Of a stretch of 64,000 nucleotides of DNA, positions 53,647 to 64,000 are shown in pieces. Each line of letters opens with the position of its first letter. Position 1 is the first letter of the stretch. The DNA comes from Taudactylus pleione (lineage: Eukaryota > Chordata > Amphibia > Anura > Myobatrachidae). Position numbers and translations under genes: made by a program. The DNA lies in assembly GCA_031769625.1 (NCBI GenBank), contig JAUIMM010000088.1, forward strand, positions 2,929,501 through 2,993,500. The letters run 5' to 3'. The notes under the pieces were generated by a model that was not told the origin of the DNA, ran no database searches, and was given only the letters and a program-made list of their open reading frames with translations.

Positions 53647-54066
53647 CAGGGCCAGATTAAGGGCCAAATGGGCCTGGGACTGAAAATGTTCAAGGATCTA
53701 GGGCAGACTAGATGGGCCAAGTGGTTCTTATCTACCATCAAATTCTCTGTTTCAATATTTATGTTTCTATCTATTGTGAGAAGCTGTGAAGCTATGACCA
53801 GGACTAGGTGGCTGTGACCAGTGCCATATGGTATGTACACCTCATACACTATCAGCCCTAATGTCTCCCTAGATATATAAAGTAAATAAATTGCATAATT
53901 TTGTGAGGAAAATAAAAATTAAATTTTAATACTTACATATGATTTATGGTCAATTGTGTGTCCAGCTGGTGGCTTGTTATCATCATGCTGTTATGATAAA
54001 GGGTCTATTTTTCTGTGGAGGCCCGGGAGCTGTAGCTCCATCCACCCTATTATTAATCTGGCCCTC
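53647..54066. mobile_element. Family F hAT MITE (copy F2)
   Basis: CAGGGCCAGATTAAGGGCC start, TTAATCTGGCCCTCAC end. Inside duplication unit 1. Confidence 0.75.
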
Positions 54067-54134
54067 ACACTGAGATCTCCTGAGCCCCGACTTTTCTATT
54101 CTCACCTAAGTGCTGCTGCAGGTCATCTGGGCCT

Positions 54135-54260
54135 AGGGATTTCCGGGTTTGGGTAAAGATAGGCGTCGGGATTTAGACGCCTATCTTTAGTACCAGGCCA
54201 GACTTCCAGCGTCGGGATTCCGACGGCTGGCATTATGGATGGCGGTAAATTAATCCCATC
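54135..54260. mobile_element. Family H fragment (H2)
   Basis: AAAGATAGGCGTCGGGATTT faces GACGCCTATCTTTAG as a perfect hairpin, followed by GCGTCGGGATTCCGACGGCT. No G-rich core. Absent from unit 2, so it came after the duplication or was lost there. Confidence 0.55.
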
Positions 54261-54456
54261 CCCTCCTGAGCCCCGGCTTTTTCATTCTCCGCAGAGTGCT
54301 GCTGCATAGCATCTGGGCCCAGAGCTGATCTAAGCTACAGCCATCTCTAGCTGCTTCCTGCATGCATTGTGATGTCACAATGCAGGTCACAGCCCTATAT
54401 AAAGGATGCCCAGCTACTGGCAGCCATTATGTGGTTACATTTTGTCCTACATAGAT

Positions 54457-55464
54457 ACTCTCTGAGCAGTTCCTGATTTTATAAACGACATTGGATAACG
54501 ACTAATGATATGGATTTTGGATTACATCTTCTAATAAGGTCCTAAACATCAACATCCTCAGAAAAATAATCTGAATAAAATCTTCAGGTAAGGATTATAT
54601 TACAGTTTTTAACCTGTCAGCATTACCCCTTTAGACACCTCCCTCCATTTTATCTGCAGTTTTTAATTTAAAAAACAATGGATAAAGCAAATTATTCATC
54701 TGATATGACGCTGCATGGCTTAAGATGGGTACACACTTGTCCTTTCCTCTGGGGATCCAGCTCCAGGCCAGACAGTTGATAAATTCCTACTGGAGACCTG
54801 GACACAGATTCAACACCCAATATATGCCTCCATACCTGTCCAATTTTGCACCAGATGTCAGATCTGCATCTGCTGAAACAATCTATTGAAGGATTGTGTC
54901 ACCGTACACACTTCCAATTTTTGTCAGACAAGCTGCCACTCACTGGCAAGGGCATAGCTACAGTAGGTGCAGAGAATGGGGCTGCAACGGAGCCCAGGCC
55001 ACCTCTGGGACCCGGACCTATCCCTGCACTGATTTACACTGCCCAGAGCCGGATTAAGGGCCAAATGGGCCTGGAACTGAAAATGTTCAAAGGCTTATTG
55101 TGAGAAGCTGTGGAGCTGTACATATGATTTATGGCCATTTGTGTGGCCAGCTGGTGGTTTGTTATCATCATGCTGTCATGATCAAGGGTCTATTTTTATA
55201 TGTAGGCCCGGAGCTGTAGCTACATCCACCCTATTATTAATCTGGCCCTCACAGTGAAATCTCCAGAGCCCCGGCATTTATTATCTCACCGGAGTGGTGA
55301 AGCAGGTCATCTGGGCCTAGAGCTGATCTAAGCTACAGCCATCTCTAGCTGCTGCCTGCATGCATTGTGATGTCACAATGCAGGTCACAGCCCTATATAA
55401 AGGATGCCCAGCTACTGGCAGCCATTTTGTGGTGACATTTTGTCCTACACTGATACTCTCTGAG
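54457..55464. repeat. Tandem segmental duplication, unit 2
   Basis: Second unit. Both units end in CTACTGGCAGCCATT(A/T)TGTGGT...GATACTCTCTGAGCAG, which marks the junction. Divergence is moderate, so it is not a fresh event. Confidence 0.85.
55044..55250. mobile_element. Family F hAT MITE (copy F3)
   Basis: CAGAGCCGGATTAAGGGCC start, TTAATCTGGCCCTC end. Inside duplication unit 2, with a deletion relative to F2. Confidence 0.75.
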
Positions 55465-55775
55465 CAGGGGTGTAACTACATATTTGAAGGCCCAATATCA
55501 AAAGTTTGCAAGGATCCCTATGTCATACCTACTTTTCACAAATACTCTCCGGGAACAGCCGAGATGCAGGAGATCTGCCTACTCTGCTGGGACTGCAGGG
55601 GGCTACCTGAAAAAATCAGGAGTCTCCCGCAACTTTTGGGAGAGTAGGCAAGTATGCTCTATGTACAACCCAATGGTGACAAACACATGTAACTTTGACA
55701 AGGAAGATGGCCCCCCTAAGCTCTGGGCCCCTTAGAAGCTGCACCCCTTGCATCTATGGTAGTTTCGCCCATGGG
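55465..55775. mobile_element. hAT-like MITE with nested hairpin MITE
   Basis: CAGGGGTGTAACTACATATT start and ATGGTAGTTTCGCCC end are roughly inverted. Inside, CATACCTACTTTTCACAAAT...GGAGAGTAGGCAAGTATG and GGGAGACTCC-type arms form another element. Ends approximate. Confidence 0.5.
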
Positions 55776-55949
55776 TATATGCATTTATATATAAGGCGCC
55801 TGCTACAATGCATTAGCAAATACCATGCTTGACAAACAAATGACATGTTACATTTTTTGTTTATATTGCACAGTATTACAATCCCAATTCCACATACACA
55901 TGTAAACAACGAGAAAATGTCAATTCTTTACAAACACATGACTGTATTT

Positions 55950-56230
55950 TATGTGGTGATGTCGACGAGAGCACTGTACATCGCAGGCCGATATATTGTG
56001 GGCGCGTCAGCGGCTGTGTACCAGCGATATGTCTGTAAATGACATCATATATAGGCAGATATATCGGCACATCCGTACACTTGCTGCAGAGGTCTTTGTG
56101 GCCGACATCACAACTGGGCGGGCACATGTACTGTAAATGCCCGCACAGTTGTGACGTTAATCAGGACACATGGGGCCGATGATTGGTAAGTGTGTATGCA
56201 CTTACCAATCATCAGACAGGACAGCGGATC
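55950..56230. mobile_element. Family D-like MITE with serial hairpins
   Basis: Inverted pairs GATATATTG/CGATATGTC, GCGGGCACATGTACTGTAAA with its mirror, and TGATTGGTAAGTGTGTATGC with ACTTACCAATCATCAG. Confidence 0.5.
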
Positions 56231-56370
56231 GGCCAGACGGGAGAGTACTGAAATTCATGCACCACAAGAGTTCAGAGAAGAGATCTCAACTCATTTCATT
56301 CAGTGCCCCATCCTTTTACACTAGTATCTCTGTGTCTTCGTGGGACCGTCTCTTGAGGCCTTAGCTTGGC

Positions 56371-56660
56371 ATGTTATCACACACCCTAAGGGCTAAACAT
56401 GAGCTCATGTTGGAAGAGGACATTGGGCATACTCTTGATCCGGAGGAGTGGGAAGAGGCTCGCAAGCGTCCCTCAAAATTGCTGATCTGCACAATGATTG
56501 AAGAAGAATCTTGTAAGCTCTTTTATCAGTGGTATCTGTGCGATTTTTCTGGGTATTTCAAAACAATTTTGGAGGGGTTGTCTCCAGGCAGGCAAGATGT
56601 GTGGTGGACTTGTACTAATATTAAAGGTTCACAACCACATCTCTCAGATAACAGGTATCC
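56371..56660 (+). pseudogene. L1/Tx1 ORF2 C-terminal scrap
   Basis: WEEARKRPSKLLICTMIEEE, SCKLFYQWYLCDF and LSPGRQDVWWTCTN resemble the region before the C-terminal zinc knuckle of L1-type ORF2 (xxxYKLxxRWYxTPxxL...CWRC). Short, no other LINE part adjoining. Confidence 0.5.
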
Positions 56661-57654
56661 ATATGCCTATTTGCCCCTCTTATTCCTTGCTTCTCTGCAC
56701 ACTTCCTCATGGACCTTATTGATTCCTGCCTGTCTATACTTTCTAAAAATTGTCACTATTTAGCGTTATGATTCGCATAAGAAATAAATGCTTTCAGACT
56801 TTGAGTGTGGTTCCAAAGCACAAAAAGTTATTATTCAATATAAAAACAGATGGTTACACGCTGTGATTTAAATACAATTAGCGCAAGTAAATTATACAGA
56901 CCCAAGGTACAGTTGTTACATACGCACGCGCTCTGGACCCAGATACCGGCATCAAAGTAGAAACCTCCGTCAACAGCAAAGCAAGCAGACTGGCATCCAG
57001 GTTTAGAGAGCCCACATATATACTCTTACAGAGATAGGCAATACAATAGAACAGTTTGGCATAATTCCATTGGTTCTTCTTCCTGGTTCTTCTGTTACAG
57101 TATAGTTAATAGCTCAGTTCGTATGGACACAATCCAGCCTCCAACAGCCCTTTGTGTCCTTTTTCCCGCTGCATAATAAATCTAAGCTGGTTACATTACA
57201 GAGTACATTTTAATGTTTAACTCTCTATGGTCCATAGTTTGCAGACACATGTCTATCCTCTCACCGATGGTACCGGAAATCTGCAAAGACACAGTGGATC
57301 AGTACAACACCAAACATCTTCTGCTTACCATGTACTAAACCTTAGATATCAAATTACATTTATTTCACAACATTAATAATACTGAATCAACCTTGAATAT
57401 TACACTTTAATGCTAGGGAACCTTTTATGTAAGTGTGCAGTGTGTAAGTAATGGGGTTTTGGGAAAAGATGCTAGTTAGTGTTGTGCGACTACGTGTTTG
57501 TGGAGAACACCATGGTACGTGTTTTGCGGGGTTGATCATTTTATATGTTTTAGTGACTGTCTGTATTTATACGGTGTGGACTTTTAACTTTTTTCTATTG
57601 CGTGGGAATCGCATGAAGCTAAATAATAGCTTCGCCGTACTTATAATGGGCGAG
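56661..57654. other. No gene recognised
   Basis: Some LTR-like character (56800-57300) but no paired repeat in the window. The frame at 57451-57663 has a hydrophobic stretch yet no family motif or splice context. Confidence 0.4.
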
Positions 57655-57760
57655 ATTCACTAAAATGGCGCTGGGCGGCCAGTCGCAAAATGGCGTCTCA
57701 TTGCCATTCACAAATGGCGTCTCATTGCCATTCGCAAATGGCGTCGTGCAGATTTAATTT
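57655..57760. repeat. Short tandem repeat AAATGGCGTCTCATTGCCATTC
   Basis: Nearly three copies of a 22 to 23-base unit centred on 57683-57745. GCCATT and AATGGC make each unit self-complementary. Confidence 0.75.
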
Positions 57761-58394
57761 TAAACCGATCCTGTCTCAGCCAATTATCCGGCTTCGACAA
57801 CCTCCCCACTTTGCCCACTTATTTGGCCATATCCTTTATGCAGCATGTGCCCTGATTGCAGCCCATTGAAAGAATCTGTCGTTATCAAAAATGAATGAGT
57901 TACCTGGTATATATTAACCCTCAATGTACAAAACACTAGTTGCTGATATGTCTTAAGCATTAAACAGCATTTGCCACAACAATTGCTCTATACTAGTTTG
58001 TCATACTGCCTGTTTGGTTGCATGGCTACCAGCATACTTCCAAGGCCTTCTTGACAAAGTCCATCACATAGCTGCTTATTTAGAAGACATAACTTACAGT
58101 ACACACTCCCAAGTATGTACTCCCAGGTTCATTTCATCTGTTTACAAGCTGTTGCCAGGTCTCTGGTGAATGAAGGCCTAACTCCTAATAAACTAGTGTG
58201 TTCTTTGTATGGCACAGTCAAAATACTAAGCTACAACAGAAATTCCTCTACCAAACACTAACATCCTGGTGAGGTCATTTGGCTTTGGCTAGGTATATTA
58301 TCTCTGCTTTATCCTTCACTAATGCTCTGTGACTGCCCCTCTGACATATTTGAGAAAACAGGAGAGGACCCCACAAACACAGCAGTGTAAAATG
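57761..58394. other. No gene recognised
   Basis: Possibly decayed retroelement sequence leading into the gypsy scrap, but no motif is readable. Confidence 0.35.
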
Positions 58395-58575
58395 TGTGCC
58401 AAAAGGCTTTTGATAATGTGAAAAACTGTCTATCACAGGAACCTGTGCAAAGGAGACCAGACATTGACCAACTCTTATTAGTTCATACAGATGCCCCTAA
58501 AGCTGGCATAGGAGTGATACACTCATGGGGTGACCCTGGGAGCAGAGAAGTTGTACTGGGACAGTGAAAACTAAA
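58395..58575 (+). pseudogene. Ty3/gypsy reverse transcriptase-RNase H junction scrap
   Basis: KAFDNVKNCLSQEPVQRRPD, QLLLVHTDAPKAGIGVI and GDPGSREVVLG match the gypsy pattern (AFxxLKxxLxxxPVLxxPD...LxTDASxxGxGAVLxQ). The TDA Asp is the first RNase H catalytic residue. Broken by a MITE right after. Confidence 0.65.
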
Positions 58576-58576
58576 T

Positions 58577-59306
58577 CTGGGTACACACCTTTGCAATCAC
58601 TCGGCTGATGGGGTTAAATGCTTCCAATCAGCCAAGTAGTATATACCCACTGTGACCCAGTACATTCTGAGTTAGAAATAGCTCAGTGTGTATGTTCCTC
58701 TATAGGATCGGGAGGTTGTCATCTAAAATATTAAACAGCACATAAGGGACGAAGTTGCTATCGCTGCTGTTTACATGGAAGCAGCAGCGATAGCTCTAAT
58801 ATGGTAATGCAGCAGGAGGCATCACCCTGCTTGCATTGGTGATCTCAGCTGCGTCCTGGGATGCAGCATCAGCTCATCTGCAACACCATTGGACAGATGC
58901 ATGACCCATGGGACGCGTAAGCATGTCGCCAAAGATACAACAAAGAGGCCAGGAAATTTCTGTCCTCCGATGGAGATCCTGGCTGTGTCCCTCCCCCAAA
59001 CAGCATCAGAATATCATTCACTGACAGTCTGATGCTGTACTATGTCCTACATCGCAGACCTGTACTGCGCATGTGCAGTACGTGACCAGCGCATGCGCAA
59101 GGTACCAAGCACCAGTACTTTGCGTTATGCACAGCAGCTCCGTCCACACCTGAATAAGTCAGAAGATGCGACCTCTCAATCCCATAGTTGAAGGAGGGGT
59201 TAAATCTGTTTACCGGCTAACGCTCCTGTGTACACACCTAAACAATCAATGGACTGATCACCGATATTGAGTGATCGGCCCAACAATTGTATAGATGTGT
59301 ACCCAG
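58577..59306. mobile_element. Family D MITE, complete-looking
   Basis: CTGGGTACACACCTTTGCAA start and ATAGATGTGTACCCAG end are inverted. Inner pairs: TAAATGCTTCCAATCAGCC, CAGCAGCGATAGC/GCTATCGCTGCTG, GCGCATGTGCAGTAC / CAGCGCATGCGC. About 730 bp. Confidence 0.65.
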
Positions 59307-60894
59307 CTTAATGGGACTGTACCCTGCTTAATGGGACTATAATTGTCACTTCATGGCACATGTCCTTTAATTTGCTGAAATAAAATAAATAATACCATAT
59401 TTTCCTAGCTTGACTGCGGGAGCTTTTGCCGTGTTCAGATGGCGTTCGTTCCCACTTGTGTATCGCAACTGAGGTCCAAGTTGCGAAGAGGAATCCTTTT
59501 GGATCCCTCCGCTCCTGTCCGGCTCCTTCCGATGGACGTCGGGACTCTTGTGCGCATGCGTGACCTGTAGGTTAAGGACACACATAGGAATCCATTGTAG
59601 AGTGAGTGACAGACAGTGTTTGAGGGTGGTGACGGGGGTGTGCCTGTCTGTTGGAACGCCGTTGCACGGGCGTGCATAACTTAGCCACTGCGATTGGCTT
59701 TGCAGCTTGAGTACTCACCGCGTGCATGACGGGCTGATGTTACTCTATGGTACCGATTAACTAGTTATTTAGGTTTAATTGATTCTTTAAAAGGTATAAT
59801 GCAAATGAGTTTATTATAGCTGAGAGTAGACAATACAATTACGAAGCACCTATCACCTAAGTGAATATTCAGTGATGTTATTGGTTCCTCATGGATGTCT
59901 AGGCTGCTGTCTCATTAATATGGGTTCCGGTCACAAAATGAATGCATATACAGTACGTGGTGTAGGTGTTGGGTGCATTTGAGTTGTATTGTGCATGCTC
60001 TTATCACACTGAATAGTCATACAGTAGTTAATGTATACAAGAATCAATAACTAGGACTTGTCACGCTGTGATTACACAAGCTGCAGGTAGATGACTCATA
60101 GACACAGGACATCAACATGTACTGATGGAATTAGATACTGTAAATTTAAACAACACCTATAAATATTCTTTGCTATCAATCATTACACATATACTTCTGT
60201 TACACACTGTGCTGCTATGTACCTGGAGAATTTGTTAAAGGGACTCTTACCATATAATGTTCTCATTTTGATATGTCTAATTGAAATATTCCCAGATAAT
60301 TATATACAATTATTCTTGTCATAGGACAATGGTGATAAATTAGTAAATTTCTCACCATTCAGTACATTTTTTGTTAATTCTCTTCCGCTTGATCCCTTTA
60401 TCTCCTCCCAGCAAACTTCTGTCAGTCTTATTGACATATAATTCAGATAAAGTCATGGAGGGTAGGTATGCTATAAAGTCACTGAGGGTGTTATCTGGAC
60501 CGCAAAGGGCTGGATATCTGGAAACGAGTAGGCAAAAATACAGTAGGTCTCAGACACAGCCTGGACATAAAGTGGATATAAACTGTCACCTGTACAGTTA
60601 TGCACAAATAAATAAAGAACATTGTCTAGGTTAGTCCCTTTAATAGAGTGTGCCAATACTGAAAATATAAATAAAGATAAATATACAAATAAACAACACA
60701 TAAAGGGGCTGATGCAGCGTTGAATACGTACCAGTTTGCAGAGCATATCAAGCTTGTTTTAGCACTGCGCATGCTCTGGGAATTGGCACATGCAAGTACA
60801 GGGGGTGCTGAGTAGCACATATTTTGATCACATCTCAATTTATGACCAAAGTGGTAGAACCAGGTTACAACAGGGTGTTCATATGGAATCAGTA
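59307..60894. other. No gene; possible MITE remnants
   Basis: The palindromic-looking region 59430-59760 (TATCGCAACTGAGG, AAGTTGCG) may be a MITE. Elsewhere AT-rich with no frame that carries a motif. Confidence 0.4.
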
Positions 60895-60985
60895 TGTAAT
60901 ACCGGCGGCCACATGGTTCAAATCCCGACAGCGGAAGCTCGGCAGGGGTGAAGATCCCGACAGCTAAAAAGGTAAGTATAACTAA
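60895..60985. mobile_element. Family H fragment (H3)
   Basis: AATCCCGACAGCGGAAGCTC, GAAGATCCCGACAGCTAAAA, then AGGTAAGTATAACTAACCCT, the same end layout as H1 and H4 without the long core. Confidence 0.55.
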
Positions 60986-61132
60986 CCCTATTCTGCACAA
61001 AATAATTCTATATAATTTAGAATTATATAAATTCAGGAGCTCAAAGTATGATATTTGTATCTAATGCAATTGTATTGGAAAAGCTGCTCCTAAAAGTGAA
61101 TTGATCTGCAATTCCCACCTGGTATAAAGATA

Positions 61133-62777
61133 CAGTCAGGTGCATAAATATTGGGACATTGACAGAATTTTCATATTTTGGCCTCTATTCACCACCACAA
61201 TGGCTTTGAAATGAAACAAACAAGATGTGCTTTAACTGCAGACTTCCAGATTTAATTTGAGGGGAATTACATCCAAATCAGGTGAACGGTGTAGGAATTA
61301 CAATGGTTTCTATATGTGCCTCCCACTTTTTAAGGGGCCAAAAGTAATGGGACTATCAACTCAAAAGCTATTTCATGGACAGATGTGGGCTATTCCCTTG
61401 TTATTTCATTATCAATTAAGCAGGTAAAAGGTCTGGAGTTGATTCTAGGTGTTACATTTGCATTTGGAATCAGTTGCTGTCGACTCTCAATATGAGATCC
61501 AAAGAGCTGTCACTATCAGTGAAGCAAGCCATCATTTTGCTGAAAAATCAAAAAAAAAAACATCAGAGAGATAGCAAAAACATTAGGTGTGGCCAAATCA
61601 ACTGTTTGGAACATTCTTAAAAAGAAACAACGCATCGGAGAGCTCAGCAACACCAAAAGACCCAGAAAACCACGGAAAACAACTGTGGTGGATGACAGAA
61701 GAATTATTGTTGAAGAAAAACCCCTTCACAACAGTTGGCCAAATCAAGAACACTCTCCAGGAGGTAGGTGTATATGTGTCAAAGTCAACAATCAAGAAAA
61801 TACTTCACAAGAGTGAATATAGAGGGTTCACCACAAGATGTAAACCATTGGTGAGCCACAAAAACAGGAAGACCAGATTAGAGTTTGCCAAACAACATCT
61901 AGAAAAGCCATTACAGTTCTGGAACAACATCCTATGGACAGGAGATAAAGATCAACTTGTACCAGAGTGATGGAAAGAGAAGAGTATGGAGAAGGACAGG
62001 AACTGCTCATGATCCAAAACATATCACCTCATCAGTGAAGCATAGTGGTGTTAGTGTCATGGCGTGGGCATGTTTGGCTGCCAATGGAACTGGTTCCCTT
62101 GTATTTATTGATGATGTGACTGCTGACAAAAGCAGCAGAATGAATTCTGAAGTGTTTCAGGCAATATTATATGCTCATATTCAGTCAAATGCTTCAGAGC
62201 TCAGTGGACGGCGCTTCACAGTGCAGATGGACAATGACCCGAAGCATACTGCAAAAGCAACCAAAGAGTTTTTTAAGGCTAAAAAATGGAATGTTATGCA
62301 ATGGCCAAGTCAATCCCCTGACCTGAATCCGATTGAGCATGCATTTCACTTGGTGAAGACAAAACTGAAGGTAAAATGCCCCAAGAACAAGCAGGAACTG
62401 AAGACATTTGCAGTAGAGGCCTGGCAGAGCATCACCAGGGATGAAACCCAGCGTCTGGTGATGTCTATGCATTCCAGACTTCAGGCTGTAATTGCCTGCA
62501 AAGGATTTGCAACAAAGTATTAAAAAGTGAAAGATAGATTTAGGATGGTTTAGTTTGTCCCATTACTTTTGGCCCCTTAAAAAGTGGGAGGCACATATAG
62601 AAACCGTTGTAATTCCTACACCGTTCACCTGATTTGGATGTAATTCCCCTCAAATTAAATCTGAAAGTCTGCAGTTAAAGCACATCTTGTTTGTTTCATT
62701 TCAAAGCCATTGTGGTGGTGAATAGAGCCCAAAATATGAAAATTCTGTCAATGTCCCAATATTTATGCACCTGACTG
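61133..62777 (+). mobile_element. Tc1-like transposon copy 2 (1645 bp, TA target)
   Basis: CAGTCAGGTGCATAAATATT left and inverted right end, TA at 61131-61132 and 62778-62779. Same family and orientation as 16702-18350, with the GTGCATAAAT variant of the terminus. Confidence 0.93.
61495..62523 (+). pseudogene. Tc1-like transposase, three frameshifts, first catalytic Asp lost
   Basis: Starts MRSKELSLSVKQAI at 61495. Relative to copy 1, an A-run is one base longer at 61550-61560, five bases are missing near 61707, and two bases are missing near 61940 where WADETK has become WTGDK-like. From 61957 the frame is open to the stop at 62523 and keeps MDNDPKHTAKATKEFF and SPDLNPIEHAFH (second Asp and Glu). 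Copy 1 is damaged in the middle and copy 2 in the N-terminal half, so neither is functional. Confidence 0.9.
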
Positions 62778-63266
62778 TATATGAAGCCTGAATATACCGT
62801 CAATTTACATAAGTCTCATGCCATTCATAGGCCAGTGTTAATAGATGAATTATCAACTTATCAGACAATAAGCGCTTAGTCTAAAAATGTAACAATTTAA
62901 TGACACAATTAAAATATAAACAGATAAATAAATAAAATATAAGGTATAGACACACATATAAAAAACCAACTGGAATACAATTGCAATATTGGCCCTTGTG
63001 AAAAAAAGAGAGAATCACCTCTGCAGTAGGTGTCTCTTACATACTGTATACTTATAATATATAGCCATTTATGGCTCCAGTTCCACACAGCCATTAGCAG
63101 TATACAATTGGAGAGTGAGGTCAAATATTTAGACCTTCCTCTGATAAAAAAACCCAAAAAAACAGTTTTCAGCTATAATCTTAATCGATGTTTAAAAAAC
63201 TCACAGTCATCCACGCCAGGATGTTTGATTACTGTTTTAGCTTCACCTTATTACAGTGATGTCCGT
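62778..63266. other. No gene recognised
   Basis: AT-rich; 62900-62945 is A/T simple sequence. The frame 63030-63299 is motif-free. Confidence 0.4.
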
Positions 63267-63733
63267 AACTTCCATACAGTCAGTTTGTGCAGCAAATGAT
63301 CACCTTGATCTTTTAGATAGGTTGCAACATAATAGATAATCAGCCTTGGTAATTAGTATCAGAGTTCCTCTGTAAGCATACTCGAGCTGCATTCAGCTCT
63401 CAGCCACTTTATCAAGATATTGTTTGCTTACCGCCGGCCGGCTAGTATGGAGGGTATGCCTCTCTGTCCGTAGACAGAAAACCACAATCATCACTAACAG
63501 GCTGTTAGTGCTGCTCCTCACGCTGTTCAAACCTTGCATACACTGTAATCGTGGAATCACTGTTGATGGCTGGAGCAAGAAAACCAAGTTGGTGCAATAT
63601 AGGGTAAACCCTTACTTGTTTCTCCGCTAAGGGTAATGGCGGTTTTGTCAGAGGGACTGATTATCTATTATGTTGCAACCTATCTAAAATATCAAGGTGA
63701 TCATTTGCTACACAAACAGACTATATGGAAGTT
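63267..63733. mobile_element. Inverted-repeat element, arms about 80 bp
   Basis: AACTTCCATACAGTCAGTTT...TAATAGATAATCAG (63267-63348) is mirrored by 63653-63733 (CTGATTATCTATTA...AGACTATATGGAAGTT). The 300-base interior is non-coding. Possibly a Penelope-type inverted terminal pair or a MITE. Confidence 0.7.
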
Positions 63734-63739
63734 ACAGGG

Positions 63740-64000
63740 AATCGGTATGATTTACCACCGGACCCATGCCCGTTGGTTGGAATCCCGACAGTGGCATCCC
63801 GGCAGAGGAGGAAATCCCAATCGTCCCCAGGTAAGTATATACTAACCTATTTCTATCCCCTAACCCTCCTTAGTGGTGCCTAACCCTAACCTCACCCCCC
63901 CAGTGCCTAATCCTAATCCCCCCTCTAAGTGCCTAACCCTAACCCCCCCTTCCTCTAGCCTAAACCTAACCTCCCGGGGGGGAGCCTAACCGTAAGTCAC
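63740..64000. mobile_element. Family H MITE (copy H4), cut by the window end
   Basis: AATCCCGACAGTGGCATCCC, AGGTAAGTATATACTAACC, then from about 63850 a degenerate CCTAACCCTAA array, the complement of the H1 core. Continues past the window. Confidence 0.6.

Larger units (their letters stand above)
53056..54456. repeat. Tandem segmental duplication, unit 1
   Basis: Homologous to 54457-55464 over most of its length: TTGGATAACGACTA, GATTACATCTTC(C/T)AATAAGG, TTCATCTGATATGACGCTGC, GATGGGTACACACTTGTCC, F-type MITE, then GCATTGTGATGTCACAATGC. Unit 1 is longer because it holds extra sequence, including H2 at 54135-54260. Confidence 0.85.

Noticed and set aside
57451..57663. 70-codon frame with a hydrophobic stretch, possible small membrane protein
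   Set aside because: No conservation can be judged, no promoter or splice context, and it runs into the short tandem repeat at 57655.

Overview
The window looks like vertebrate, most likely anuran amphibian, genomic DNA. The reasons are one clear vertebrate-type multi-exon gene with GT/AG introns, about 1% coding sequence, and a very dense, layered population of transposons. These include L1/Tx1 and L2 LINEs, Tc1/mariner, hAT and PIF/Harbinger DNA transposons, Penelope-like elements, Ty3/gypsy scraps and many hairpin MITEs. The species cannot be fixed from sequence alone. The only host protein-coding gene I can support is EBPL (emopamil-binding-protein-like, EXPERA domain). It lies on the + strand in four coding exons (27877-28062, 30886-30955, 33035-33173, 37650-37890; 211 aa) with a poly(A) signal near 38055.

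Layout. 1-1.8 kb: unique, AT-rich sequence with AATAAA signals, possibly the 3'UTR of an upstream + strand gene (KPNA3 is the synteny guess). 2-2.7 kb: nested MITEs, one of which has grown a 10 x 36 bp minisatellite. 3.1-4 kb: old L2 fragment. 4.1-10.1 kb: near full-length but decayed L1/Tx1 LINE on the - strand, itself hit by nested MITEs. 10.7-12.85 kb: hAT element with an 8-bp target duplication, containing a Penelope-like element flanked by 73-bp inverted termini and a separate 220-bp palindrome. 12.9-14.4 kb: Tc1 relic split by a serial-hairpin MITE. 14.9-15.6 kb: mariner relic. 16.7-18.35 kb: Tc1-like copy 1. 18.7-20.6 kb: nested MITEs. 21.3-23.36 kb: a 2-kb near-perfect palindrome with a 14-bp target-site duplication. 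24.4-26.9 kb: Penelope scrap and two large J-family MITEs. 27.7-38.1 kb: EBPL. Its intron 1 opens with an array that re-copies the exon 1 splice donor, intron 2 carries a 0.9-kb 29-bp VNTR, and intron 3 holds an antisense L2 LINE with an open reverse transcriptase frame plus an 883-bp palindrome.

38-51 kb: transposon mosaic, including a second serial-hairpin MITE, a gypsy integrase scrap, and a second L1 (11-bp target duplication) inserted in a MITE and itself carrying a Tc1 deletion derivative, a hAT-type MITE, Penelope terminal sequence and the third serial-hairpin MITE. 51-56 kb: nested hAT MITEs, a Harbinger transposase fragment and a 1-1.4 kb tandem duplication. 56-61 kb: L1 and gypsy scraps plus MITEs. 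61.1-62.8 kb: Tc1-like copy 2. 63.3-64 kb: an inverted repeat and a G-rich, telomere-like MITE.

The genes do not form a pathway. The interest lies in how the elements nest, in palindromes kept as palindromes while their sequence changes, and in repeat growth next to the EBPL splice sites. Family letters (A-M) are labels made up here for elements that recur in the window. All family names come from reading motifs, without database searches.
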